Source: Gambelia wislizenii
Lineage: Eukaryota; Chordata; Lepidosauria; Squamata; Crotaphytidae
DNA: 64,000 nucleotides
Direction of reading: 5' to 3'
Assembly: GCA_030847615.1 (NCBI GenBank)
Contig: JAUMIR010000015.1
Span: forward strand, 5,907,501 to 5,971,500
Of the stretch, positions 22,546-31,078 are shown piece by piece. Under the pieces are notes generated by a model that saw only the letters and a program-made list of their open reading frames with translations, was not told the DNA's origin and did no database searches. A program made the translations under genes and the position numbers. Within the stretch, counting starts at the first letter, position 1. Each line of letters starts with the position of its first letter.

Positions 22546-23917
22546 GGCCGGGCACTAGGGAGCGGGCTGCTGCTTTGGGCTTCGGCTTGAATGGTGTCTT
22601 GGGTGCCATCACCTTTCCCTCCGCTTTCTTAGCTCCCTCCTCGGTCGGGTTGCTCCGCAGCTATCTTTCTGGGCACTCGGCAATGCAATGGCCCCCTTTC
22701 CATAGTGCAGCGGCACAAGCCCTTCCACATCCATTGATCTCTCTCCGATTCTTCTGCTGCACCGCCGGCTGGACGTGCTGTCTTGGTCTTCTTCCCCAGG
22801 GCTCCGCCAGACTTGCTTTCTAGCCCTTGGCGCTGCCTGGCCAACTTCATGCTCTGCCTCAGGGTCTCCACCTCCCCGGCCAACCGCACCCACGCCAGTA
22901 GGGTTTCGGGGTTTCCTCGGACCAAGGCCCATTCCAGGATGTCCACGTTGAAGCCATCTTGGAAGTACTGCACCTTAGTGGCTTCGGTCCAGTTGGGAAT
23001 CTGACTTGCCAGGTGGCGCAATTCAGAGGCATAGTCGGTTACTGCTCTCGAGCCCTGGCGTAGACGTTGCAGCTCTGTACGGTGCGCCTCACCCTCAGCG
23101 GGTCTTCGAACTGTGCTCGGAGGGCCATCATGAAGTTATGGAAACTTCCTAGCCCTGGAGCTCCCATGACGTAGAGTCCCACTAGCCAGTGGGCAGCCTC
23201 TCCCTCCAGCTGGTTGGATTCATACTGCACCTTCTCGGCCTCTGTCTGGAACTCTCTTTCCCCGTGAGACATGAATCCCATCACCTGGGTTAGGAAGTAC
23301 GGCAGCTTCGCGGCATTTCCGTCAAACATGGCCTTCAGGTCCCGATGCTTGAGCCCATGTGGCTGCACCCGTGACTCGACCGGGCCAGCACCTGGAGGGA
23401 CCAGGCCACCCACCGGGCCACCCACCCTGTCCCCTGGAGGTGCTGGCAACTGGGGCGGTTGTACCTGGGGTGGTTGAGGTAATTGCTGGATGATTTCCAT
23501 GAGGTTCGTCTGCATTACCTCCATCTGCTGCTTCAGCTGCTGCACCTCTCTCTCTAACTCAGGGTGGGTGCCTCTCATCTCCAGTTTGTGGAGGCTGCCA
23601 GATAGAGGTCTGTCCCACCACCACAGAGACCTCCACTCGTCTCAACCTCGCTCATCTGGCCAGAGCCAACTTGCTCCCATGGCCACCCCCGTTCCATGCA
23701 AGGAGGTCTCAGAGAAGGTAAGGCTGCCCATCCCCAGGGTCTGCCTGGCTTCCAACTCCATGAGGTCGAAAGGAGGGTCCAGTCTCCCAGCCCTCCATTG
23801 TACTCAACTCAGCTCTCCCTCAGCTAAGTCTGCACTGACATCTGCTCCAGCTCCCTGGTCCTTGTCTGGGACCAGTTCCTTCTCCTTCTGGGTTCCAGTC
23901 TCCGTGTCCTCAGACAT
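22546..23917 (-). mobile_element. Ty3/gypsy-type LTR retrotransposon gag region, broken
   Basis: On the minus strand, gag-like sequence starts near 23917 (MSEDTETGTQK). It continues after a shift at 23578 as a coiled-coil (ELEREVQQLKQQMEVMQ), a Pro-rich linker and the gag core (KLPYFLTQVMGFMSHGEREF, EGEAAHWLVGLY, FMMALRAQFEDP). A second shift near 23030 gives LASQIPNWTE and GFNVDILEWALVRGNPE. A degenerate zinc knuckle follows near 22690-22745, in which one Cys of the first pair is replaced. No protease or polymerase follows: the element stops where the CR1 fragment begins, near 22545. This resembles the sushi-like gag group from which RTL/PEG10 genes were derived, but here it is an ordinary decayed copy. 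Confidence 0.8.
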
Positions 23918-23970
23918 CACGCCTCTGGTACACGGGCAGGTTGTATGGAGAATTGTGAGAACTAGCTTAC

Positions 23971-24321
23971 TGTGATGCACCAGTAAACACACTCACATTA
24001 TCTCAATAAGAAAATCTTTATTCAGCAAGGCAGTGTAGTTCCAGTAACATAGCAAAGCTAGTTCTGAGGCAAACACTCAGAATACACAACAGATAACCCT
24101 TGGGCTGTGCGAGGGGGGAGAATAGAAGGGAGGGGTGAGAGGGAGTGAGATTGGGGACCAGATGGCTCCGACCATAAAGTTATATGGGAGAGAAAACAGC
24201 AAAGAGAAAACATCCAAACATTCTCAGGCTGCATTCCTGAAGGGAGAGGCCCAGAACCAAACTCATGTCAGGCCTGCACTGGATTCAACTCTAACTCCCA
24301 GAATCCAGGGGGGATATGACA
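23971..24321 (-). mobile_element. 5' LTR of the gypsy-type element
   Basis: Read on the minus strand it begins TGTCATATCC and ends GTGCATCACA (TG...CA), about 351 bp long. It contains an AATAAA signal (minus strand, plus-strand tctttatt at about 24014-24021) shortly before the end. Gag follows immediately downstream. The element inserted in intron 2 of the minus-strand SFTP gene: the alignment of that intron with intron 2 of the plus-strand gene stops at the LTR edge. Confidence 0.7.
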
Positions 24322-24450
24322 GATGAGGACTTGCTCAGATCTATCATGGCCCTTCTTATCTGCTTCAACATGAAACAGCAGCCAATGCATTATGTGGTGC
24401 CCTAGAGTTCATGCACATGAATTTGTATTAGGAGTCAAAATCATGTTCTC

Positions 24451-24543
24451 CTCCATATGTTGTTGGAGTGCAAGTCCCAGCAGCCTTAGCCAACATAGCC
24501 AATGATGAGGCACACTATGAGTTGGAGTCCAAAAAACATCTGG
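24451..24543 (-). mobile_element. palindromic MITE in SFTP intron 2 (shared with the paralogue)
   Basis: On the minus strand it reads ccagatgttttttggactcc ... gactccaacaacatatgg-type ends. The same element sits at the corresponding place and orientation in intron 2 of the plus-strand gene (38990-39081), so it was there before the gene duplicated. Confidence 0.7.
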
Positions 24544-24719
24544 ACGTCTGCATGAATCCCACCTCAGATATATATGTGCCCTTAGGGATGTAACACATCA
24601 CAATTCCACACTCACACAGGGTATCCCTAGAAGCCTAGAGAATGGGCATAACCACTAATAATAATAAGTTAAGTCTTCACATCAAAAGAGGATTTAAATT
24701 AAAGGAAAGCTTTAAAAGG

Positions 24720-24968
24720 ACTAGGGAATGGATCAATGGACTCAACATATAGGAAAAAAGATTCCACCTAAACATTAGGAAGAACTTCCTGAGAGTAAGA
24801 GCTGTTTGACAGTGGAATACACTGCCTCGTAGTGTGGTGGAGTCTCCTTCTTTGGAGGTTTTTAAACAAAGGCTGGGTGGCCACCTGTCGGTAGTGCTTT
24901 GATTGCAAAGGAGAGCATTGGACTGGATGACCCTCGTGGTCTCTTCCAACTCTAGAATTCTATGAAGC
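24720..24968 (+). mobile_element. CR1 LINE 3' end inside SFTP intron 2
   Basis: It reads the CR1 coding end (ttccacctaaacattaggaa), the 3' UTR and the terminus tctagaattctatga. The corresponding position in the paralogous intron (after 38830) lacks it, so it inserted after the duplication. Confidence 0.85.
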
Positions 24969-25004
24969 ATTAAGTGTTGATCCACTGTGGTGGTTTCTAC
25001 TTAC

Positions 25005-25142
25005 CTTGATGGTCTCAGTGAACATTTCTTCAATCAGCTCCTTCATCTCCTTCTGGCTTAGGGTGAAGGTGCCCTTGTGACACTGGGCGTACTGGTGGAA
25101 GACCTCAGCAATGGTGTGGATGCTCTCCAGAAGGTAAGCCAT
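25005..25142 (-). CDS. S100 fused-type protein, EF-hand exon 2 (orphan 5' half of gene)
   Basis: The 46 coding codons start at ATG 25142-25140, 23 bases after a good acceptor (ccttcttcag, exon start 25165), and end at a phase-0 donor (AAG/gtaagt). The product reads MAYLLESIHTIAEVFHQYAQ, then the S100-type first EF-hand loop (CHKGTFTLSQKEMKEL). It differs from exon 2 of the plus-strand gene at only three residues (Ile/Phe, Met/Glu, Thr/Ala near the end). No exon 3 (second EF-hand plus repeat domain) is recognisable downstream between 24321 and the window start; an LTR element and CR1/LINE fragments occupy that place. If intron 2 is retained, the frame closes after 14 more codons. It is either a decapitated pseudogene with intact 5' parts or a gene spliced to something not recognised. 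The exon itself is not visibly damaged. Confidence 0.85.
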
Positions 25143-25417
25143 CTTCAAAGATGTTTCTCTCTGCCCTGAAGAAGGAACAGCCCCTGTTACCCAGCATTAC
25201 TCTTCTATTCCTCTCTCCATGCCACTCATTATTCTTGAACCCTCCACCATGTGCCCCATATTAATTGCTATGCCCCCCCCCCTGGAAAACCCTCAAACTC
25301 TGCTCATTTTGATTTTCCATTTCTTTTTAACAGCCCTTTTAAAATGGAGCTTCCTCTAAATGTCTGTAAACTTTCTTCACTCTTCCAATTACAAGATAGC
25401 ATGAACTTTCAACTCAC

Positions 25418-25465
25418 CTGAGCTGGTCAATGTAGCAGTCTGCAGGCTTCAGAGAAGTGGATTAG
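25418..25465 (-). other. non-coding exon 1 of the minus-strand SFTP gene
   Basis: The exon ends at donor CAG/gtgagt (exon end 25418). Its last 35 bases (ctgcagactgctacattgac, then cagctcag) align with exon 1 of the plus-strand gene (ctgcaaactgctgcatttac). The start is estimated about 25-30 bases after the TATA box. Intron 1 is 252 bases. SFTP genes typically have a short non-coding first exon. Confidence 0.7.
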
Positions 25466-25487
25466 AGAACAACACGGAACAGTCTGC

Positions 25488-25495
25488 CTTTTATA
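25488..25495 (-). promoter_or_regulatory. TATA box of the minus-strand SFTP gene
   Basis: TATAAAAG on the minus strand, about 70 bases before the exon 1 donor. The surrounding 100 bases are conserved with the plus-strand promoter. Confidence 0.75.
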
Positions 25496-25544
25496 CTCAT
25501 CTTAATTGTGTCACAGAAGGTGACCTCCTCTTTGGATCATGCCT

Positions 25545-25551
25545 TGAGTCA
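25545..25551 (-). promoter_or_regulatory. AP-1-like site upstream of the minus-strand SFTP gene
   Basis: A perfect TGACTCA (minus strand), about 50 bases upstream of the TATA box, sits in the conserved block gagatgactcaaggcatgat. AP-1 is an established regulator of epidermal differentiation genes; use of this particular site is inferred. Confidence 0.5.
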
Positions 25552-25599
25552 TCTCCAGTCCAGCCCAGCCCATTACACAGTTATCTCCTCCCAAAGGGT

Positions 25600-26150
25600 T
25601 ATTTTAGATTTTTTTATTCACCCCCCCCTCCCCTGATACACTTTCCTCCTCTTTTTGAACGAGAAATAGTGTCAGAAAAGAGATTCTACCACCAGCAGCA
25701 AGAATATTGTTTGCACATATTTGGAAAGGGACTGAAGTACCAAAAATGGAAAAACTGATTGTCAAAGTTTCTGCGTTAGCCCAAATGGCCAAATTAACAT
25801 TGGTTCAAAGGATAAGCCAAATGAAGACTTTTTGAAAGATTGGAAAGAGCTTATGGATTTTTTGAGCAATAAGAAATCTAACAATGCAATAATCTGTGGT
25901 TATGCGTTTTAGTAATTAGTAAGACTGGTGGGATGATATATTTCTTTTTTCCCTTCCTTTTAAAAAACTTTTCTTTTCATTACAGTTAGGGTTGTGAGGT
26001 CAGAGCCCTACCGTGTTTTAGTTATATGTTTTTTTTTCTTTTTATTATTTCCTTTTCCTTCTTTTCTTCATCTTCTAAATGTCTATTACGCACTTATATT
26101 ACTATACTTTGTTTGCAAATTAAAATGTTACTGTTAAAAATTAGTAAATA
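25600..26150. other. start of intergenic region, unassigned
   Basis: No gene is seen. There is a C-run at 25621-25628 and a T-rich block at 26020-26060. Confidence 0.3.
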
Positions 26151-26154
26151 AATA

Positions 26155-26508
26155 CAACTGTCCCTCTACATTTGTGGGTTAAGCATTCACAGATCTGATT
26201 ATTCATGAATTACTAAATATATTCTCTCTAGGCATTTTCTAGGTCCTCCAGGACAATTCTGAGGTATGCTTCCACCAGAGGTTGCTGGAGGACCTACAAG
26301 TGCTCTCTCTAGGAATCTCTAGGTCCTCCAACATGACTCTGTGGTTGATTTCCAGCAGAAGCATACCATAGAATTGCCTTGGAGGACCTACAAACGCCTA
26401 GAGAAGTGTTCTCTCAGGTTAAAAAAAATAGTAGGCCTATATTTGCCAGTTTTTCACTTTTGTGGAGGTCCTCCACTACTAACCTTCACAAAAGTTGAGG
26501 GCTGACTG
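26155..26508. mobile_element. TA-flanked TIR DNA transposon (MITE)
   Basis: The ends CAACTGTCCCTCTAC and, reversed, CAGTCAGCCCTCAAC form a terminal inverted repeat flanked by TA on both sides (26153-26154, 26509-26510), as expected for Tc1/mariner-type (Tigger-like) insertion. The interior has several inverted blocks (ggtcctcca / tggaggacc). No transposase. Confidence 0.7.
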
Positions 26509-26534
26509 TAAATATAAAAAAAGAAAAGAAAAGA

Positions 26535-26670
26535 GGTTCCATCAAATCACTAGGAAGAACTTTGTTACTGTAAGAACTGTTTGATAGTGGAATAAATTGC
26601 CTCGGAGGATGATGGACTCTCCATCTTTGGAGGTCTTTAAATAGAGGTTGGATGGTCATCTTTCAGGAGC
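26535..26670 (+). mobile_element. CR1 LINE 3' fragment
   Basis: A degraded copy reads ttccatcaaatcactaggaa, the coding end and ggatggtcatctttcaggag, cut before the octamer tail. Confidence 0.75.
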
Positions 26671-26672
26671 AT

Positions 26673-26890
26673 TTATTTATTTATTTATTTATTTTATAGC
26701 CCACCTCTTTCCCAAATGGGACTGAAAGTGGCTGAAAGTTTAAAACAGAAAAGTTAACTTTTATCTTTTGTATTTTGCTGATTTTAACAATGTCTTTTTA
26801 TTGTATGCCGCTTTGAGTTCCAAACTGGGGGGAAGTGGGATAGAAATAAAAATAATGATAATTATAATGATAATGATAGAAGTACAAGAG
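26673..26890. mobile_element. L2-type LINE tails, one in each orientation
   Basis: An antisense tail (tttatttattta, then tagcccacctctttcccaaa) is followed by a sense tail (gtatgccgctttgagttcca, then AATAA-rich end). Confidence 0.5.
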
Positions 26891-27159
26891 TTTAAAAAGC
26901 AATAAACCATCAATCAAATTAAATACTACTTTTATGACACTAACTTAAAAACAATTGAAAGCATATGAAATACCTGTATATATTATAAGGAGCACGCCTA
27001 ATTGGACGTCCCTGTGCATTGGTCAGCTGAGGCTGAAGGCCTGTTTAAACAGGAACGTCTATCACTGCCAGCAGAAAGACACCAGAGAGGGGACAAACTG
27101 AGTCTCCCTCAGGAGAGAGATCCATAGCTTAGGAGCAGCCACCAAGAAGGCTCTCTTCT

Positions 27160-27352
27160 TGGTGGTATGAGTTGGACTAGGATTCCAGGAGGTCAGAGCT
27201 CAAATTCCTGTTCAGCCATGAAAACCCACTGGGTGAGCTTGGGCAAGTCACACTCTCTTGGCCTCAGAGAAAGGCAATGGCAAACCTACTCTGAAAAAAT
27301 GTGGCCAAGAAAAAGCTAGGAGAAGATCACCTTAAGTCAGAATTGGTTGAAG
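27160..27352 (+). mobile_element. tRNA-derived SINE (Sauria type), copy 1
   Basis: The tRNA-like head (ttggactaggattccaggag, then a B-box-like ggtcagagctcaaattcc) is followed by gaaaacccactgggtgagct, ttgggcaagtcacactctct and a BovB-like tail (ttaagtcagaattggttgaa) ending in CAACA. The A box is degraded. Confidence 0.75.
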
Positions 27353-27361
27353 CCACATAAA

Positions 27362-27597
27362 CAACAGAGCCAGCATGGTGTGGTGGTTTCAGCGTTGGAC
27401 TAGGACTCCAGGAGACTGGGTTCAAACCCATGCTCAGCCATGAAAACCAACTGGGTGACCTTGGGCAAGTCACACTGTCTCAGCTTCAGGGGAACTTTGC
27501 CTCCAATGGCAATTGACATGATAAACCATGTCAAGAAAACACTAGGATAGGGGTACCAGAGGTCAATCTGGAGGCCCACAACAACAACAAATACATT
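27362..27597 (+). mobile_element. tRNA-derived SINE (Sauria type), copy 2
   Basis: A tRNA-like head with A box (tggtgtggtggttt) and B box (gggttcaaacccatg) is followed by tgggtgaccttgggcaagtc and a tail ending in CAACAACAACAAA. Confidence 0.8.
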
Positions 27598-27699
27598 TCT
27601 ACTCAAAAGTAAGCCCCAGTGAGTTCAGTCAGTCCTCCTGCCAGCCTTAATCTCCTACTCACACTTGGTAGCGGGAAAAGCCAGTCTAGTTCTAGGCTA

Positions 27700-27995
27700 C
27701 ATTACATAGAACTGTAATGTCCAGATCAAGATCAATGAAAGAACCACACTATTCCACTTTGGCATGTGTCCAGTTCTAGGCACCAGGATTCAAGAAAGAT
27801 ATTCACAAGCTGGAAAGTCCAGAGGAGAGTAGCCAAGATGGTCGAAGGTCTGGAAGCCCAGCCTTATGAGGAGCCCCTTAGGGAGCTGGGTATGTTTAGT
27901 CTGATACGATAATCATCCTCAGATACCTGAAGAACTGTCATGTGGAAGAGGGAGGAAGGTTGTTTTCTGCTGCTTCAGAGGATAGGACTCAAACC
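27700..27995 (+). mobile_element. CR1 LINE ORF2 fragment, old
   Basis: Decayed sequence corresponds to the CR1 region reading [11 protein letters not shown] and [17 protein letters not shown]. It stops near a block of antisense CR1 tails. Confidence 0.7.
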
Positions 27996-27997
27996 AT

Positions 27998-28067
27998 AGA
28001 ATCATAGAGTTGGAAGAGGCCACAAGAGCCATCCAGTCCAAGCCCCTGCCATGCAGGAATACACAAT
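27998..28067 (-). mobile_element. CR1 LINE 3' terminal fragment
   Basis: The antisense terminus (catagaatcatagagttgga) is cut short where the longer CR1 copy begins. Confidence 0.75.
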
Positions 28068-28074
28068 CAAATCA

Positions 28075-29131
28075 TAGAATCATAGAATTGTAGAGCTGGA
28101 AGAGACCACAACGGCCATCCAGTCAAACCCCCTGCCATGCAGGAATCACAATCAAAGCATCCCTGACAGATAGCCATCAAGCCTCTGTTTAAGGACCTCC
28201 AAGGAAGGAGACCCCACCACGCTCCGAGGGAGTGAGTTCCACTGCCGAACAGCTCTTACTGTCAAAAAGTTCCTCCTAATGTTGATATGGAATCTCTGTT
28301 CCTTGAGCTTGCATCCATGGCTCCGTGTTCCAGTCTCTGGAGCAGCAGAAAACAAGCTTGCTCCATCCTCAATGTGACATCCCTTCAAATACTTAAACAG
28401 GGCTATCATATCGCCCCTTAACTGTCTTTTTTCCAGGCTAAACATACTCAGCTCCCTAAGTCTTTCCTCATAAGGCATGGTTTCCAGACCTTTCACCATT
28501 TTAGTCACCCTCTTCTGGACACGCTCCAATTTGTCAATATCCTTTTTGAATAGTGGTGCCCAGAACTGGACACAATATTCTAGGTGTGGCCTGACCAGGG
28601 CAGAATAGAGTGGCACTATGACTTCCCTTGATCTAGACACTATACTTCTATTGATACAGCCCAAAATCGCATTGGCCTTTTTTGCTGCCGCATCACACTG
28701 TTGACACATGTTCAACTTGTGGTCTACAAGGACTCCTAGATCCCTTTCATACGTAGTCTTGTTCAGCCAGGTCTCCCCCATCCTGTATCTATGCATTTCA
28801 TTTTTCTGCCCTAAGTGTAGTACCTTACATTTCTCCGTATTGAATTTCATTGTGTTAGCTTTGGCCCAGCTCTCCAGTCTATCCAGGTCATTTTGAATTT
28901 TGATCCTTGTCCTCTAGGGTATTAGCTACTCCTCCTAATTTGGTGTCATCTGCAAATTTGATAAGTATGCCCCTAATTCCCTCATCCAAGTCATTGATAA
29001 AGATGTTGAATAGCACTGGGCCCAGGACAGAACCCTGTGGCACCCCACTGGTCTCCAAGATAAAGAGAAGCCACTGCTGAGCACCCTCTGGGTTTGGCCA
29101 GTCAACCAATTACAAATCCATTTAACAATCA
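28075..29131 (-). mobile_element. CR1 LINE, 5'-truncated
   Basis: A 232-residue minus frame (28152-28850) covers the CR1 C-terminal domain ([31 protein letters not shown], ending RLDGYLSGML). A second frame upstream (28888-29109) has the reverse-transcriptase blocks [20 protein letters not shown] and [12 protein letters not shown] frameshift near 28900 separates them. The 3' octamer tail is at 28075-28100. Confidence 0.92.
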
Positions 29132-29315
29132 TAGAATCATAGAATCATTCCCAACAGATGGCCATCCAGCCTCTGTTTAAAAGAAACCCAAAGGAGGGGA
29201 CTCTACCACATTCCAAGGCAGTGTATTCCACTTTCAAACAGCTCTTACTATCAGGAAGTTCTTTCTAATGTTCAGGTGGAATCTCTTTTCCTGTAGTTTA
29301 AACTAATTGGTCTGT
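29128..29315 (-). mobile_element. CR1 LINE 3' fragment
   Basis: Antisense octamers (catagaatcatagaatcatt) and the antisense coding end (agcctctgtttaaaag). It abuts the previous CR1. Confidence 0.8.
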
Positions 29316-29990
29316 GAGATTCCAATGAAATATTAGGAAGCACTTCATGATGATAAGAGTGGAGTTGACTACTGTACAAGATGGTGGAGTCGCCTTTGTT
29401 AGAAGTATTTTTTTTAAGCAATGTTGAATGGCCACCTGTCTGTGGATTCCAGTATGGGCAAAGATTGAACTAGATGAATCTAGGGGTCCCTTCTGTCTCT
29501 ACATTTCTAGAGCTCCTGATTCATTTGGACTAGTAACGTCTTCGACAACAGACGTGCAAGACGGAAGTATGTTACAGGTCTGTGTTTAGCTCCTAAGACA
29601 CGGCATGAGAAATGAGACACAGCATGAAAAAATGAACCATAGAAAAGCTAGAGAAAGGATAAGGCAAATCCTGCTTTCTTGAGTAATAGTTGGCTCTGTG
29701 CAAAATAAATGTACTCATTAAATCTTTGGAATAGGAAGTCCTACCCAGTTTACACCATATCTCCAAAGTAACTCAGGGATCATTATAGTAAAAATCTATT
29801 TCTGAGCCTTTTTGCTCCTGCAAAGAAGGATGTGAGTAATTCCATGCTGCAGGCACTGGAGTTACATCTCCTCTCCCCAGACAGAGCTAATTACACCTTT
29901 GATGCTTTGGTAATGATTTTTAAGTGATCTGGTCATACCCTTCTCCTTAATTAGAATGTGACAGTGCTGATGGAATAGAAGGCTCTGTGT
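29316..29990. other. gene-free stretch
   Basis: A decayed plus-strand CR1 end may cover 29317-29510 (tgaaatattaggaagcactt, ggccacctgtctgtggattc). The rest is unassigned. Confidence 0.4.
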
Positions 29991-29992
29991 AT

Positions 29993-30420
29993 CATAGAAT
30001 CATAGAATCATAGAATTGCAGAGTTGGAAGAGACCATGAGGGCCATCCAGTCCAACCCCCTGCCATGTGTAGAACAGCTTAAGGTTGGCCCATCCAGAAG
30101 AATCATAGGATCATAAAATCATAGAGTTGGAAGAGACCCATTACAGTAGTTTGCTCCCATTGCTCTGTGTCCTAGTCTCTGAAGCAGTAGAAAACAAGCT
30201 TGCCCTATCCTCAGTATGACATCCCTTCAAATATTTAAATATGGCTATCATAGAATCCTAGAGTTGGAAGGGGCCTCCTGGGCCATTGTGTCCAACCCCC
30301 TGCTCAGTGCTGGACCTTCAGCTAAAGCATCCCATCCAGACTCTTTCTGAAGACACTCAAAGGGGTCTCTGAGAGTTCTTCCTGATATACCACAGTGGGC
30401 TTCTGTTTTTCGATACCTGT
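29993..30420 (-). mobile_element. cluster of three antisense CR1 3' fragments
   Basis: Termini are seen near 29993 (catagaatcatagaatcat), 30104 (cataggatcataaaatcata) and 30250 (catagaatcctagagttgga), each followed by short antisense CR1 sequence. Confidence 0.75.
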
Positions 30421-30619
30421 AACAAGCTTCTTCAGAAAACATAGGAGAAACAACCACAAACTGTAGTGTGCCCTCTAGGGAGCATCACCATGTGTTAGGG
30501 CCTTCCTAGGCCATTTTAGAAGGCTGCTGCCAATCAGAGCTGACAATACTGGGCTAGGTGGACAGGCTCAGTGGTCAGTGTCATTGGTAAGGTAGCATCC
30601 TATGGTTCTATTGGAGAAG

Positions 30620-31078
30620 GTCCCACATTCAGCCTCCAGTGGCATCTCTAGGTAGAGTTAGGAAGGAATCCTACATGAAACCTTGGAGAGCCATGACTGA
30701 GGACAATAACATAACTCACAACTTTAGAGGCACATTTACTTGCTCTTCTTCCAATGTGATATATGCCATCCTATGCCAGTGGTGCCGCACTACACTCTCT
30801 ATTGGACAAACAGGGCAGTCTCTGTGCAAGATTTATGGACACAAATCTGACATTAGAAATGGCAATACCCAAAAACCAGTTGTAGAACATTTCAGTCTTC
30901 CTGGACATACAGTAAGGGATTTACAGGTAGCAGTCCTTGAACAAGGAAATTACAAAGGAAGACTATAAAGAGAAATTACTGAATTGAATTATATTCAAAA
31001 ATTCCAATCCATAAAGTATGAACAAAGGCAATGGCTTCATGGCACACTATGTACTGTATATTAATGCATATTAATGCA
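30620..31078 (+). mobile_element. Penelope-like element, GIY-YIG endonuclease fragment
   Basis: The plus frame 30639-30968 reads NFRGTFTCSSSNVIYAILCQ, then LSIGQTGQSL (the GIY-YIG core, with SIG in place of YVG), then GHKSDIRNGNTQKPVVEHF. After a stop the frame continues REITELNYIQKFQSI. This is the C-terminal endonuclease of Penelope-like elements. The reverse transcriptase is absent. Confidence 0.88.

Larger units (their letters stand above)
24322..25004 (-). other. remaining part of SFTP intron 2 (minus-strand copy)
   Basis: Reading downstream from the donor at 25004 on the minus strand, the sequence aligns in pieces with 38789-39190, intron 2 of the plus-strand gene: the first 40 bases (cagtggatca, cttaatgctt), then, after a CR1 insertion, ttaaatcctcttttg, ccattctctaggcttc, and the MITE. 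Divergence is far higher than in exon 2. Confidence 0.75.

Noticed and set aside
22629..23578. Possible domesticated gag gene of the RTL/PEG10 kind
   Set aside because: The frame is broken by at least two shifts, the zinc knuckle has lost a Cys, and it still sits next to its LTR, so it looks like an ordinary decayed retrotransposon.
27362..27440. tRNA-like A and B boxes
   Set aside because: The sequence continues into a SINE body; no cloverleaf or acceptor stem is closed.
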